Below, piece after piece: positions 1-8,045 of a DNA stretch of 34,472 nt. The notes under the pieces are model-generated. The model did not search any database. It was not told the DNA's origin and saw only the letters and a program-made list of their open reading frames with translations. Origin of the DNA: Chelatococcus sambhunathii. GTDB taxonomy: Bacteria > Pseudomonadota > Alphaproteobacteria > Rhizobiales > Methylopilaceae. The position numbers and the translations under genes were made by a program. The stretch covers positions 1-34,472 of the forward strand of contig JADBEO010000044.1 in assembly GCA_031316315.1 (NCBI GenBank), written 5' to 3'. The number at the start of each line of letters is the position of its first letter. Within the stretch, counting starts at the first letter, position 1.

Positions 1-9
1 CCACCCTTA

Positions 10-32
10 CCCTCCCCTTTGCAAGGGGAGGG
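10..32. repeat. Intergenic GC-rich hairpin at the left edge
   Basis: Ten-base arms CCCTCCCCTT and AAGGGGAGGG enclose a 3-base loop. On the minus strand the hairpin is followed by TAAGGGTGG. The same arms and a similar G-rich tail occur at 27435-27470, so this is a copy of a dispersed intergenic repeat, cut by the window edge. It lies 22 bases beyond the stop of the synthetase gene and could also stabilise or end that transcript, although no U-run is visible. Confidence 0.6.
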
Positions 33-54
33 ATCCGGCAGCGTTCCGGCCTGT

Positions 55-1347
55 TCAGCAGTCCAGCGTGTTGTCGCGCTCCCACTGGCTCAGGTGGCGG
101 CAGTGGTTGTTCCACTCCTGCATCTTGAGCTTGGAATAGGCGGTGACGAACTCATCGCCGAACATCGCGCGGGTCGCCGCGGAGCCCTCGAACAGCCGAA
201 GCGCGTCGAGCAGGTTGAGCGGCAGTTTCTTGACGCCCTCCACCGTGTGGCCGTCGGTGTACATGTTGATGTCGAGGCGCTTGCCTGGGTCGCGCTTGTT
301 CTCCATGCCGTCGAGGCCGGCGGCGAGGATCGCGGCCTGCAGGAGATAAGGGTTCGCGGCGCCGTCGCCGAGGCGGAACTCGAAGCGGCCCGCATCCGGG
401 ATGCGGATCATGTGGGTGCGGTTGTTGCCGGTGTAGGTGATCGAGTTCGGCGCCCAGGTCGCGCCGGACGTCGTGCGCGGCGCGTTGATGCGCTTGTAGG
501 AGTTCACCGTCGGGTTCGTCAGCGCGCAGATCGCGTCCGTGTTGTGCATCAGGCCGCCGATGAAATGGTAGCCGGTCTGGCTGACCCCGAGTTCCCCATT
601 CGGATCCTCGAACAGGTTCGTCTTGCCGTCCCACAGCGAGACGTGGGCGTGGCAGCCTGAGCCGGTGAGGTTCACGAAGGGCTTCGGCATGAAGGTCGCG
701 CGCAGGCCGTGCTTCTCGGCGATCGACTTCGCCATGAACTTGAAGAAGGCGTGCTGGTCGGCGGTCTGGAGAGCGGGTCCGTAGTTCCAGTTCATCTCGA
801 ACTGGCCGTTCGCGTCCTCATGGTCGTTCTGGTAGGGCGCCCAGCCGAGCGAAAGCATGCTGTCGCAGATCTCGGTGATGACCGCGTAGCGGCGCATCAG
901 CGCTTGCTGATCGTAGCAGGGCTTTTCGGCGGTGTCGGCGAGGTCGGAGATCTGGGTGCCGTCGGCGTTGACGAGGAAGAACTCGCACTCGACGCCGGAC
1001 TTCATCTGGCAGCCGGACTTCGCGATCAGCCGCTTCAACGTGTTGCGCGGGGCCTGCTCGACCTCCTTGCCGTCCATCCAGAGATCGGCGGCGAGCCAGC
1101 CGACTTCCGGCTTCCAGGGCAGCTGGATGAGGCTGTCGGGATCGGGCTTGGCGAAAAGGTCGCTGTCGGACGGGCTCATGTCGAGCCAGGTCGCGAAGCC
1201 CGCAAAGCCGGCGCCGGCCTTCTGCATGTCGCCGATGGCGGCGGCCGGAACCAGCTTGGCGCGCTGCGAGCCGAACAGATCGGTGTAGGAGATCAGGAAG
1301 TACTTGATGCCGCGATCCTTCGCGGCTTTGGAAAGATCGGACGCCAT
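55..1347 (-). CDS. gmaS: Type III glutamine synthetase family: gamma-glutamylmethylamide synthetase or GlnT
   Basis: ATP-dependent ligase of 430 residues that joins ammonia or methylamine to the gamma-carboxyl of glutamate in the cytoplasm. Glutamine synthetase motifs are visible: GVECEFFL (118-125), HEDANGQFEMN (176-186), GSGCHAHVSLWD (229-240), NPTVNSYKR (278-286) and RFEFRLGDGAANPY (321-334). These supply the metal, ATP and glutamate sites. The ATG at 1347 is preferred over an upstream in-frame extension because the family N-terminus begins there and GGGGA lies just upstream. The gene is last in a run with three glutamate synthase-like subunits, the order seen for gmaS-mgsABC in methylamine users and glnT-glxBCD in rhizobia. 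Sequence alone does not separate GmaS from GlnT; the adjacent permease and regulator favour an amine role. A 163-base gap separates it from the preceding gene, so it may have its own promoter. Confidence 0.85.
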   Translation of the reverse strand: MASDLSKAAKDRGIKYFLISYTDLFGSQRAKLVPAAAIGDMQKAGAGFAGFATWLDMSPSDSDLFAKPDPDSLIQLPWKPEVGWLAADLWMDGKEVEQAPRNTLKRLIAKSGCQMKSGVECEFFLVNADGTQISDLADTAEKPCYDQQALMRRYAVITEICDSMLSLGWAPYQNDHEDANGQFEMNWNYGPALQTADQHAFFKFMAKSIAEKHGLRATFMPKPFVNLTGSGCHAHVSLWDGKTNLFEDPNGELGVSQTGYHFIGGLMHNTDAICALTNPTVNSYKRINAPRTTSGATWAPNSITYTGNNRTHMIRIPDAGRFEFRLGDGAANPYLLQAAILAAGLDGMENKRDPGKRLDINMYTDGHTVEGVKKLPLNLLDALRLFEGSAATRAMFGDEFVTAYSKLKMQEWNNHCRHLSQWERDNTLDC

Positions 1348-1510
1348 TTCTGTCAGTTCCCCGTTTTTAGCCCGCACCTGGGCACGTCTTCTGGAGGGGA
1401 CCCCGGGCAAAAAAAGAGCCAGGAGCACGCCTGAACGCTTTCGCGGATCGGCGTCGCTCCCGGCCCGACGGCTGACGCCGCCGAAGAGGGGCGACGACGC
1501 CTTCCGAGTT

Positions 1511-2857
1511 TTAGAACCGTCCCGTCAGGCCCGGCACCCAATCCGTGCCGGCGATCGGCACCTGGGCCATGGCGGCGGCCTCGATGGTCAGCGCCACGAG
1601 GTCTTCCGGCTCGAGATTGTGCACATGGCTCTTGCCGCAGGCGCGGGCGATGGTCTGGGCTTCCAGCGTCATCACGGCGAGGAAGTTGGCCAGGCGCCGG
1701 CCCGCCTTCACCGGGTCGAGCCGCTTCATCAGCTCGGGGTCCTGCGTGGTGATGCCGGCGGGGTCGCGGCCCTCGTGCCAGTCGTCATAGGCGCCGGCGC
1801 GCGAGCCGAGGGCGCGGTACTCCTCGTCGAGCGCGGGATCGTTGTCGCCGAGCGCGATCAGCGCGGCCGTGCCGATCGCGACCGCGTCCGCGCCAAGCGC
1901 GAGCGCCTTGGCGACGTCAGCGCCGTTGCGGATGCCGCCGGAGACGATCAGCTGCACCTTGCGATGCATGCCGAGGTCCTGCAGCGCGCGCACCGCGTTG
2001 CGGATCGCCGCGAGCGTCGGGATGCCGACATGCTCGATGAACACTTCCTGCGTCGCGGCGGTGCCGCCCTGCATGCCGTCGACCACCACAACGTCGGCCC
2101 CGGCCTTCACGGCGAGCGCCGTGTCGTAATATGGGCGGGCGGCGCCGACCTTCACATAGATCGGCTTCTCCCAGTCGGTGATCTCGCGCAGCTCCTCGAT
2201 CTTGATCTCGAGATCGTCCGGGCCGGTCCAATCGGGATGCCGGCAGGCCGAGCGCTGGTCGATGCCTTCGGGCAGGTTGCGCATCTGGGCGACGCGCTTG
2301 GAGATCTTCTGGCCGAGCAGCATGCCGCCGCCGCCGGGCTTGGCGCCCTGGCCGACCACCACCTCGATCGCGTCGGCCTTCCGGATGTCGTCCGGGTTCA
2401 TGCCGTAGCGCGAGGGCAGGTACTGGTAGACGAGCGTCTTGGAATGCCCGCGCTCCTCCTGCGTCATGCCGCCGTCGCCGGTGGTGGTCGAGGTGCCCAT
2501 GGCGGACGCGCCGCGCCCCAGTGCTTCCTTGGCCGGGCCCGACAGCGAGCCGAAGCTCATGCCGGCGATGGTGACGGGGGTCTTCAGCTCGATCGGCTTC
2601 TTCGCGAAGCGGGTGCCGAGGACGACGTCGGTGCCGCACTTCTCGCGATAGCCCTCGAGCGGGTAGCGCGAAATCGAGGCGCCGAGGAACAGCAGGTCGT
2701 CGAAATGCGGGACCTTCCGCTTCGCGCCGGCGCCGCGGATGTCGTAGATGCCGGTCGCCGCCGCGCGGCGGATCTCGGACATGGTGTAAGCGTCGAAGGT
2801 CGCGCTCTCGCGCGGCAGCGTCGCCGGGATCGGCGGGGCCTTGAAGTGCTCGTTCAT
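1511..2857 (-). CDS. mgsC: N-methylglutamate synthase large subunit / GlxD, FMN-binding glutamate synthase domain
   Basis: Protein of 448 residues matching the FMN-binding synthase domain of glutamate synthase. The TIM-barrel signatures are MSFGSLSGPAKEAL (100-113), TTTGDGGM (124-131), GQGAKPGGGGMLLGQKI (169-185), VDGMQGGTAAT (259-269) and SGGIRNGADVAKALALGADAV (306-326). It would transfer ammonia, released by the amidase subunit, or methylamine nitrogen to a carbon skeleton to form N-methylglutamate or glutamate. The segment where GltB carries its [3Fe-4S] cysteines reads AGAYDDWHEGRDPAGITTQ (354-372) and has no cysteine; the only cysteines are 74, 205 and 407. The start at 2857 has a GA-rich ribosome site, and the preceding gene stops 10 bases away, so the genes are co-transcribed. 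Confidence 0.87.
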   Translation of the reverse strand: MNEHFKAPPIPATLPRESATFDAYTMSEIRRAAATGIYDIRGAGAKRKVPHFDDLLFLGASISRYPLEGYREKCGTDVVLGTRFAKKPIELKTPVTIAGMSFGSLSGPAKEALGRGASAMGTSTTTGDGGMTQEERGHSKTLVYQYLPSRYGMNPDDIRKADAIEVVVGQGAKPGGGGMLLGQKISKRVAQMRNLPEGIDQRSACRHPDWTGPDDLEIKIEELREITDWEKPIYVKVGAARPYYDTALAVKAGADVVVVDGMQGGTAATQEVFIEHVGIPTLAAIRNAVRALQDLGMHRKVQLIVSGGIRNGADVAKALALGADAVAIGTAALIALGDNDPALDEEYRALGSRAGAYDDWHEGRDPAGITTQDPELMKRLDPVKAGRRLANFLAVMTLEAQTIARACGKSHVHNLEPEDLVALTIEAAAMAQVPIAGTDWVPGLTGRF

Positions 2858-2867
2858 CGCCTTCGCC

Positions 2868-3575
2868 TCAGTAGGCCGACGCGTTGTCGACGTGGAAGTG
2901 ATAGAGCGTCCGGCCGGAGCCGTAGCGCTTGAATTCGGACGGATCGATCTGGCCGTTCACGCCCGCGGACTTGAAGCGCTCGAAGAGCTCTTGTCTGTGC
3001 TCGTCGCGCATTTCCTTCTCGATGCAGTCGGCGCCGAGGCTCGCGACCGAGCCGCGGACGTAGAGCCGCGCCTCGTAGATCGAGTCCCCGAGCGCCTCGC
3101 CGGCGTCGCCGAACACGACCATGCTTCCCGACTGGGCCATGAAGGCCGACATGTGGCCGACCGAGCCCTTCACGACGATGTCGACGCCCTTCATCGAAAT
3201 GCCGCAACGCGCCGCGGCGTTGCCCTCGATGACGAGCGTTCCGCCATGGGCCGTCGCGCCGGCCGCCTGGCTCGCGTCGCCTTCGACGTGAATGAGGCCC
3301 GACATCATGTTCTCGCCGACGCCGACGCCGGCCGAGCCGCGCACGATGATCGTGGCCTGCTTGTTCATGCCGCCGCAGTAGTAGCCGACGGGACCATCGA
3401 TCTCGACTGTGACAGGCGCGTCGACGCCGGCCGCGATCGCGTGCAGACCTCGCGGATTGGCGATCCGCCAGAGCGAGGCGTTCGAGCCCTCCTTCAGCGC
3501 GTGCAGCGCCGAGTTGAGCTCGCGGACCGAGGATCCCGCGAGATCGATCGCGTGGCTTTCGACGTTGGCGTTCAT
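2868..3575 (-). CDS. mgsB: N-methylglutamate synthase GXGXG subunit / GlxC
   Basis: Protein of 235 residues corresponding to the C-terminal GXGXG beta-helix domain of glutamate synthase, here a separate subunit. Glycine-rich turns repeat regularly, for example GPVGYYCGG (61-69), GSAGVGVGENMMSG (80-93), GDASQAAGATAHGGTLVIEGNAA (99-121, a stack of turns) and GDAGEALGDSIYEA (156-169). The domain is structural and holds the synthase and amidase parts together. The ATG at 3575 follows AGGGGGCG at good spacing; an in-frame ATG at 3599 would add eight residues and is less well supported. It sits between the amidotransferase and FMN subunits, as expected for a three-gene split glutamate synthase. Confidence 0.85.
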   Translation of the reverse strand: MNANVESHAIDLAGSSVRELNSALHALKEGSNASLWRIANPRGLHAIAAGVDAPVTVEIDGPVGYYCGGMNKQATIIVRGSAGVGVGENMMSGLIHVEGDASQAAGATAHGGTLVIEGNAAARCGISMKGVDIVVKGSVGHMSAFMAQSGSMVVFGDAGEALGDSIYEARLYVRGSVASLGADCIEKEMRDEHRQELFERFKSAGVNGQIDPSEFKRYGSGRTLYHFHVDNASAY

Positions 3576-3604
3576 GAGCCGCGCCCCCTGAGCTGTCATG
3601 GTTG

Positions 3605-4492
3605 TCACGCCGCGGCCCGGTCCCAGAAGTAGGCCTTGGCCGGCTCCGGCTCCCAGACCTTCGCGTTCTCGATGCCGGGCAGGCCGGCGAGCGCGCGATA
3701 TTCCGAGCCGAAGGCGACGTACTGGTCGGTCTCGGCCATCACCGCCGGCTTGCAGGCGATCGGGTCGCGGATGACGCCGAAGCCGGTCTCGGTGCCGACG
3801 ACGAAGGTGTAGAAGCCGTCGAGATCGTCGAGCGAGTCCTCGAGGGCCTCGCCAAGCGTGCGGCCCTGGTTCATCCGCCAAGTCAGATAGCCGGCGGCGA
3901 CCTCGCTGTCGTTGTCGGTCTGAACGGGCACTCCGGCGCGGTCGAGGTCGCGGCGAACGCTGCGATGATTCGACAGTGAGCCGTTATGGACGAGGCACTG
4001 GTCCGCGCCCGTCGAGAACGGATGCGCGCCGTTGGTCGTCACGGCGCTCTCAGTCGCCATGCGGGTGTGGCCGATGCCGTGGGTGCCGGTCATCTTGGAA
4101 AGTTCGAAGCGCTCGGCGACCTCGCTCGGAAGCCCGACTTCCTTGAAGAGCTCCATGCGCTGGCCGGCGCCGACGACCGCGACGTCCTTGGTCTTGGCGA
4201 CGATGGCGCGGATCTCCGCTTCGCGCGCGGCCGGCGCCGAGACGACGGCGTGGGTGCCGCGCACCGAGACCGTGACGTCGTCGCCGAGCGTCTTGCCGAG
4301 GGCGGCGAAATCGAAGCCCTCCGGCGCGCGCAGGGTCAGCTTGATCTTGCCGCTCTCGCCGGAGCCGTACACGGCGAAGCCGGCCGAGTCCGGGCCGCGA
4401 TCGCACATGACGTCAAGCATCCCGCTCAGCATCTCGCCGAGCTTGGGTTCGAGAGCCTTGTCTTTCAGGAAAAGTCCGACGATGCCGCACAT
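3605..4492 (-). CDS. mgsA: N-methylglutamate synthase amidotransferase subunit / GlxB (class II glutamine amidotransferase)
   Basis: Protein of 295 residues with an N-terminal-nucleophile glutamine amidotransferase fold. It begins MCGIVGLF, so removal of Met1 exposes catalytic Cys2. Other glutaminase motifs are RGPDSAG (32-38), GHTRMATES (141-149), NGAHPF (154-159), HNGSLSN (169-175) and DNDSE (193-197). It would release ammonia from glutamine, or handle gamma-glutamylmethylamide, for the FMN subunit. The ATG at 4492 is fixed by the need for Cys2; the open frame extends 26 codons further upstream without family resemblance. It is the first gene of the synthase operon, behind a good sigma70-like promoter and a putative operator. 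Confidence 0.87.
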   Translation of the reverse strand: MCGIVGLFLKDKALEPKLGEMLSGMLDVMCDRGPDSAGFAVYGSGESGKIKLTLRAPEGFDFAALGKTLGDDVTVSVRGTHAVVSAPAAREAEIRAIVAKTKDVAVVGAGQRMELFKEVGLPSEVAERFELSKMTGTHGIGHTRMATESAVTTNGAHPFSTGADQCLVHNGSLSNHRSVRRDLDRAGVPVQTDNDSEVAAGYLTWRMNQGRTLGEALEDSLDDLDGFYTFVVGTETGFGVIRDPIACKPAVMAETDQYVAFGSEYRALAGLPGIENAKVWEPEPAKAYFWDRAAA

Positions 4493-4541
4493 GTCTGGCG
4501 CCGCTCCATCGAGGGGAGGGAAGGCCGAAGCCCGTGACCGG

Positions 4542-4570
4542 AAGCTAGCTGCGGCGCCCGAAGGCGTCAA
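4542..4570 (-). promoter_or_regulatory. Candidate sigma70 promoter of the mgs operon
   Basis: On the minus strand TTGACG (4570-4565) is followed after exactly 17 bases by TAGCTT (4547-4542). This would start transcription about 40 bases before the mgsA start codon. The AT-rich putative operator lies directly upstream of the -35 box, a position that suits an activator or a repressor that loops or blocks polymerase. The call is by eye only. Confidence 0.45.
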
Positions 4571-4580
4571 TGAGTTTGGA

Positions 4581-4607
4581 AAAAAAATTTCGCTAGAAGA
4601 AAATTTC
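4581..4607. promoter_or_regulatory. Putative operator upstream of mgsA (shared with the permease operon)
   Basis: The plus strand reads AAAAAAATTTC, then seven bases (GCTAGAA), then GAAAATTTC. It is an AT-rich near-palindrome in otherwise GC-rich DNA. The minus-strand sequence upstream of the permease operon (8787-8764) gives AAAAAAATTTC, seven bases, GAAATT, with the same spacing. The obvious candidate ligand is the XRE-cupin regulator encoded next door. Binding is inferred, not shown. Confidence 0.5.
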
Positions 4608-4664
4608 TGAACAGTTTGGCTGGAGCGTTCGCGTACGCCGACCGCGTGGGAACGACGAAGAAGG

Positions 4665-5414
4665 TCAGTCCTTCTCGTACATGATGATCGACAGGTAGCT
4701 GAGCGGGGTCCGCATGATCCGCTCTGGCCCGTGCGGCGCGCCCGAATCGAACAGCAGGGTGTCGCCGGGCTTCATGTCGTAGCTGTTGCCGGCATGAGCG
4801 TAGGTGACCTCGCCGGTGAGGATGTGGATGAGCTCCGTCCCCTCGTGCTGGAACGCCGTGTAAGGGGCGGCGTCGTCCGCGAGCGTGATCAGGTAGGGCT
4901 CCACCGCGACCGCTCCGCCAAGCATGTGGCCGAGAAGTTCATAACGATGGCCGACCTTCGTGCCGCGGCGCTGGATCGAGACGCCCTGTCCCGCCGGGAC
5001 GAAGGAGCAGTCCCGCCGCTCTTCGAACTCGGAAAACAGCAGGCTGATCGGCATGTTGAGCGCGGAAGCGAGCGTCTGCAGCGTGGTCAGCGACGGCGAG
5101 ATCTGGCCGTTCTCGATCTTCGACAGCATGCCGTTCGAGACCGAGGCCGCGCTGGCGAGCTCCGCGACGGTGAGGCCCATCGCCTTCCGGTGATGCCGGA
5201 TCTGCAGACCGATCGCCTGTTCGAGCGTGCGGCGCGCGAGCGCGGCCGGCGCGTTGGAGCCCGTGACGTAGGGCTCGCCGTCGTCCGTCGGCTCGACCGC
5301 CTCGAGCCGCGGCGTCGCGCCCGAGGCGGGCCGCGACGAGGCCTTAAGCGCGGACGGCTTCGCCGGCGCGGTCTTGGAACGGGAAGTCTTTGCGAGAGAG
5401 GACTTTGGGGCCAT
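4665..5414 (-). CDS. XRE-family regulator with C-terminal cupin sensor domain
   Basis: Protein of 249 residues. Residues 1-50 are a basic, Lys/Ala/Ser-rich, probably disordered tail. Residues 68-123 form an XRE helix-turn-helix (LTVAELASAASVSNGMLSKIENG), and about 168-245 form a cupin with HEGTE (190-194), GEVTYAHAG and APHGPER. Such proteins bind an operator as dimers and sense a small ligand in the cupin. The gene lies between the permease operon and the mgs operon on the same strand, and a matching AT-rich palindrome precedes both operons, so it is the likely local regulator, possibly responding to an amine or glutamyl-amine. Its own 87-base upstream region lacks a clear copy of that motif. 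The start at 5414 is the only ATG before the tail, so the N-terminus is moderately certain. Confidence 0.85.
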   Translation of the reverse strand: MAPKSSLAKTSRSKTAPAKPSALKASSRPASGATPRLEAVEPTDDGEPYVTGSNAPAALARRTLEQAIGLQIRHHRKAMGLTVAELASAASVSNGMLSKIENGQISPSLTTLQTLASALNMPISLLFSEFEERRDCSFVPAGQGVSIQRRGTKVGHRYELLGHMLGGAVAVEPYLITLADDAAPYTAFQHEGTELIHILTGEVTYAHAGNSYDMKPGDTLLFDSGAPHGPERIMRTPLSYLSIIMYEKD

Positions 5415-5501
5415 CGATCGATCTGCCAGCGTCTCGGTGCTGCATTAGAGACGAGGTTTCGAAAATCCCATAGTGCCAGTATCGACGCGGGGCGTTCGAG
5501 G

Positions 5502-5774
5502 TCAGCGTCCTGTGCCGGCCACGCGCGCGCGTTCCTGATCGAGCCGCGCCGAGCGATAGGCGTCCGGAATAGACAGCGCCCAGACCAGGACGCCGCCGGC
5601 GTGCTTGCTGATGAGCGACGCGTCCGGCGCCGCGAACTTGGCGGTCAGCCAGCCTCCGATCAGCGTGAAGAAAGCGAAGCCGAGCCCGCGCGCCGCCCGC
5701 CCGATCAGTACGTGGCCGACTCCCGGCAGCAGGGCCGCGACGGCGAGCACGAGGCGCGGGTCAGGCGGCCTCAT
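5502..5774 (-). CDS. Small TM2-like membrane protein, last gene of permease operon
   Basis: Protein of 90 residues with hydrophobic stretches at about 8-25 and 30-47 and a third, weaker one near 58-70. The sequence LLPGVGHVLIGRAARGLGFAFF resembles the PGxGxxxxGrxxrG pattern of TM2-type small membrane proteins. I do not recognise a function. The ATG at 5774 overlaps the end of the preceding gene by 14 bases in another frame, which supports translational coupling. An in-frame ATG at 5792 is an alternative. The C-terminus is charged (SARLDQERARVAG). Confidence 0.55.
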   Translation of the reverse strand: MRPPDPRLVLAVAALLPGVGHVLIGRAARGLGFAFFTLIGGWLTAKFAAPDASLISKHAGGVLVWALSIPDAYRSARLDQERARVAGTGR

Positions 5775-6447
5775 GGAGGTCTGCCTGGTCATGGGCCTGG
5801 ACGTGGTCTGCGATGGCGGCCGCCAGATCGAGCGCGGCGCGCGCGGTAGACGGATCAACCCGTGCCTCGTCGAAGCGGGTCTCGCGGAACAGGACGTAGG
5901 ATCCGCGAAGCCCCTGTGCGGCCTGCCGGACGATGCGGACTCCGCGCGGCGAGACAGTGATCGCCTTGAGCCGGTCGTCCGCCAAGGCTTCCGCTAGGAC
6001 AGGCCCCAGCGACCCTAGCAGAGCCAAGGCCCCCGGCGAGACCCGGACGCTCGTGTCCTGAGGCCACTCCGCGGGTGGGCGGACCGAGAGAGGAAGGCCT
6101 GCGCCGCCCGTGAAGGCGTCGGCGTCGCCGGGTCGCCGGATGATCTCGATCGAGGGCCGGCCGTCGTTCTGCTCCAGCAGGGTCGCCGCCAGCCAGAGCT
6201 GCGGCAGCTTGCGGAAGGCGAGGGCGTCGGCGATCGGGGTCAGCGCCGCGCGCCGACCGCGATGAACGCCACGGAGGACGCCGTAGCCGGAGCGCGCGAC
6301 GCTGGTTTCCGCGGCCTCCAGGACATCGGAGCAGTCCGCGAGAATCGCGCGTCGCACCGCCCGATCCCGCGCATTGGCGCGCAGGATCGCGACGGCCGCG
6401 GCCAGGAGCGCCGCGGCGAGCGCGAGAAAGCCGGCCGCGGTCTCCAT
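5761..6447 (-). CDS. Hypothetical protein with N-terminal membrane anchor
   Basis: Protein of 228 residues. A single hydrophobic helix (about 3-24, FLALAAALLAAAVAIL) is followed by a soluble region rich in Arg and Ala, with no family motif that I recognise. It starts four bases after the permease stop and overlaps the next small membrane gene, so it belongs to the permease transcript. The soluble part contains PSIEIIRRPGDADAF and a stretch SPRGVRIVRQAAQG that looks beta-rich. It could be an accessory or quality-control factor for the transporter. Function unknown. Confidence 0.6.
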   Translation of the reverse strand: METAAGFLALAAALLAAAVAILRANARDRAVRRAILADCSDVLEAAETSVARSGYGVLRGVHRGRRAALTPIADALAFRKLPQLWLAATLLEQNDGRPSIEIIRRPGDADAFTGGAGLPLSVRPPAEWPQDTSVRVSPGALALLGSLGPVLAEALADDRLKAITVSPRGVRIVRQAAQGLRGSYVLFRETRFDEARVDPSTARAALDLAAAIADHVQAHDQADLHEAA

Positions 6448-6450
6448 TGG

Positions 6451-7872
6451 TCAGTACCCCCTCGGCTTCGGCCAGGGCATCGTGAACTGCTCGCCGCGAC
6501 GGCAGTACTTGTAGCGGTGCAGGACGAACCAGGCCGAGGCGACGATGTAGAACACCATCATCGCCAGCAGCTGGGTGCCGTATCCGAGGAACACCGCGAC
6601 GTAGGTGATGGCGCAGAGCGTCAGCAGCAAAATCGCGGGCAGCGGATGCAGCGGGTGGATATAGCCGCGCGCGATCGAGTCGAGCGGCCACTTCCTGCGG
6701 AAGATGATCACGCCGATCGCCATGATCGTGTAGCCGAGCAGGCCGGACAGAATCGACAGCGTGATCGTCTGGTCGAGCGGCGTCGAGATCGCGAACAGGA
6801 TCGCGATCGGCACGAAGAACACGATCGAGCGGAACGGCGTGCGGTAGGTCGGATGCACGCCGCCGAACCAGACCGGCATGTAGCGGTCGCGGCCCATGGC
6901 GAACCACGCCCGGGACGCGTCGTTGATGCAGCCGTTCGCCGAGGCGAGCGTCGCGAACAGCGTGCCGACGAACAGGAACACCTCGAGCGGCTTGGAGCCC
7001 GTCAGGCGCGCGGCGTCGTAGAGGGGCGTGATCGCCTGGCCGAGATACTCCCACGGCATCAGGCCGGCGCCGATGTACCAGGTGATGGTGGCGGCGATCA
7101 GCAGCGTCATGATGCCGGTGAGCGTGCCGAGCGGCAGCGAGCGGGCCGGCGACCGCACCTCTTCAGCCGCCTGCGTGGTCCCCTCGATTCCGAGATAGAA
7201 CCAGAGGCCGAAATGCATCGCGGCCAGGATGCCGAGGCCGCCATAGGGAAGGCCCGTCAGCAGCTGATCGTGCATCACCACCGTGCCGGGCGTCAGCGGG
7301 TTCACCGCCACGAACAGCGCGATGATGGCGGCGAAGGCGATCGCCGTGATGATGTAGTTGATGGTCAGCGTCGCGAGCACGCCGCGATAGTTCAGCCACG
7401 ACAGGAAGACGATCGTCAGCACCATGTAAGCGCGTTTGTCGACCTCGCCCTCGAGGCCCATGTTGGCCGCGAAAGCCTGGATCAGGTCGCCGGTGACGAT
7501 GGCGTTCGACACCTCGAGCATGGTGTAGGCCATGACGAGGTAGAGACCGACGTTGAACGCCGCGAGCGGCCCGATGATGTGCTTGGCCTGGGCGTACTGC
7601 CCGCCGGCTGCGGCGACCGTGGAGGTGACCTCCGAGTCGATCATGGCGACGCAGGTGTAGAGGATGCCGGCGAGCCAGCAGGCGGTGAGCGCCGCGATCG
7701 CGCCGCCTTTGCCCACCGCGAAGTTCCAGCCCATGAACTCGCCGACGAGCACGATGCCGACGCCGAGGCCCCAGACGTGGGCGGGGCCGAGCACGCGCTT
7801 CAGCGCGACGCGCTTGGGCGCGGCGGCGGGGGAGGGGGCGAGGGCGCCGGGTGTGTTGGAGATGTCGACCAT
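6451..7872 (-). CDS. APC-superfamily permease, ethanolamine-permease-like
   Basis: Protein of 473 residues with about 12 hydrophobic segments. The first helix region GVGIVLVGEFMGWNFAVGKGG resembles the substrate-binding start of ethanolamine permease-type APC transporters, and GIEGTTQAAEEVRSPARSLP is the conserved loop after helix 6 of APC proteins. It would import a small amine or amino acid by proton symport. The ATG at 7872 shares its A with the TGA of the 56-residue gene (TGATG), so translation is coupled. The open frame continues upstream, but that part overlaps two other coding genes. Next to a methylamine-assimilation module, candidate substrates are methylamine, ethanolamine or a gamma-glutamyl amine; this is inference. 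Confidence 0.85.
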   Translation of the reverse strand: MVDISNTPGALAPSPAAAPKRVALKRVLGPAHVWGLGVGIVLVGEFMGWNFAVGKGGAIAALTACWLAGILYTCVAMIDSEVTSTVAAAGGQYAQAKHIIGPLAAFNVGLYLVMAYTMLEVSNAIVTGDLIQAFAANMGLEGEVDKRAYMVLTIVFLSWLNYRGVLATLTINYIITAIAFAAIIALFVAVNPLTPGTVVMHDQLLTGLPYGGLGILAAMHFGLWFYLGIEGTTQAAEEVRSPARSLPLGTLTGIMTLLIAATITWYIGAGLMPWEYLGQAITPLYDAARLTGSKPLEVFLFVGTLFATLASANGCINDASRAWFAMGRDRYMPVWFGGVHPTYRTPFRSIVFFVPIAILFAISTPLDQTITLSILSGLLGYTIMAIGVIIFRRKWPLDSIARGYIHPLHPLPAILLLTLCAITYVAVFLGYGTQLLAMMVFYIVASAWFVLHRYKYCRRGEQFTMPWPKPRGY

Positions 7873-8042
7873 CACTGCCTCGCAACCGTCTCGCCGACCT
7901 CGGCGTCGATGATCTCGCCCTCGGCGGAGGACGTCAGATAGGCTTCGCTGTGGGAGCGGTTGGTGGAGATCATGTCCCACAGCATCCACAGCGCGAGCAC
8001 GGCGGAGATTCCCCAGGCCGCATAGTTCATCAGGACGATCAT
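7872..8042 (-). CDS. 56-residue single-pass membrane protein in permease operon
   Basis: Short gene read directly from the minus strand. It begins MIVLMNYAAWGISAVLALWM with one transmembrane helix at about 5-25, then a hydrophilic acidic tail (SSAEGEIIDAEVGETVARQ). Its TGA overlaps the permease ATG by one base, and its start lies four bases from the preceding stop. The tight packing argues that it is a real gene and probably a permease partner. No family is recognised. Confidence 0.65.
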   Translation of the reverse strand: MIVLMNYAAWGISAVLALWMLWDMISTNRSHSEAYLTSSAEGEIIDAEVGETVARQ

Positions 8043-8045
8043 GGC

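Noticed and set aside
1304-2932. Long plus-strand open frame of 542 codons
   Set aside because: It runs opposite the clear FMN synthase gene, is full of Arg/Ala/Gly/Asp as expected for a shadow frame in GC-rich DNA, and has no motif.
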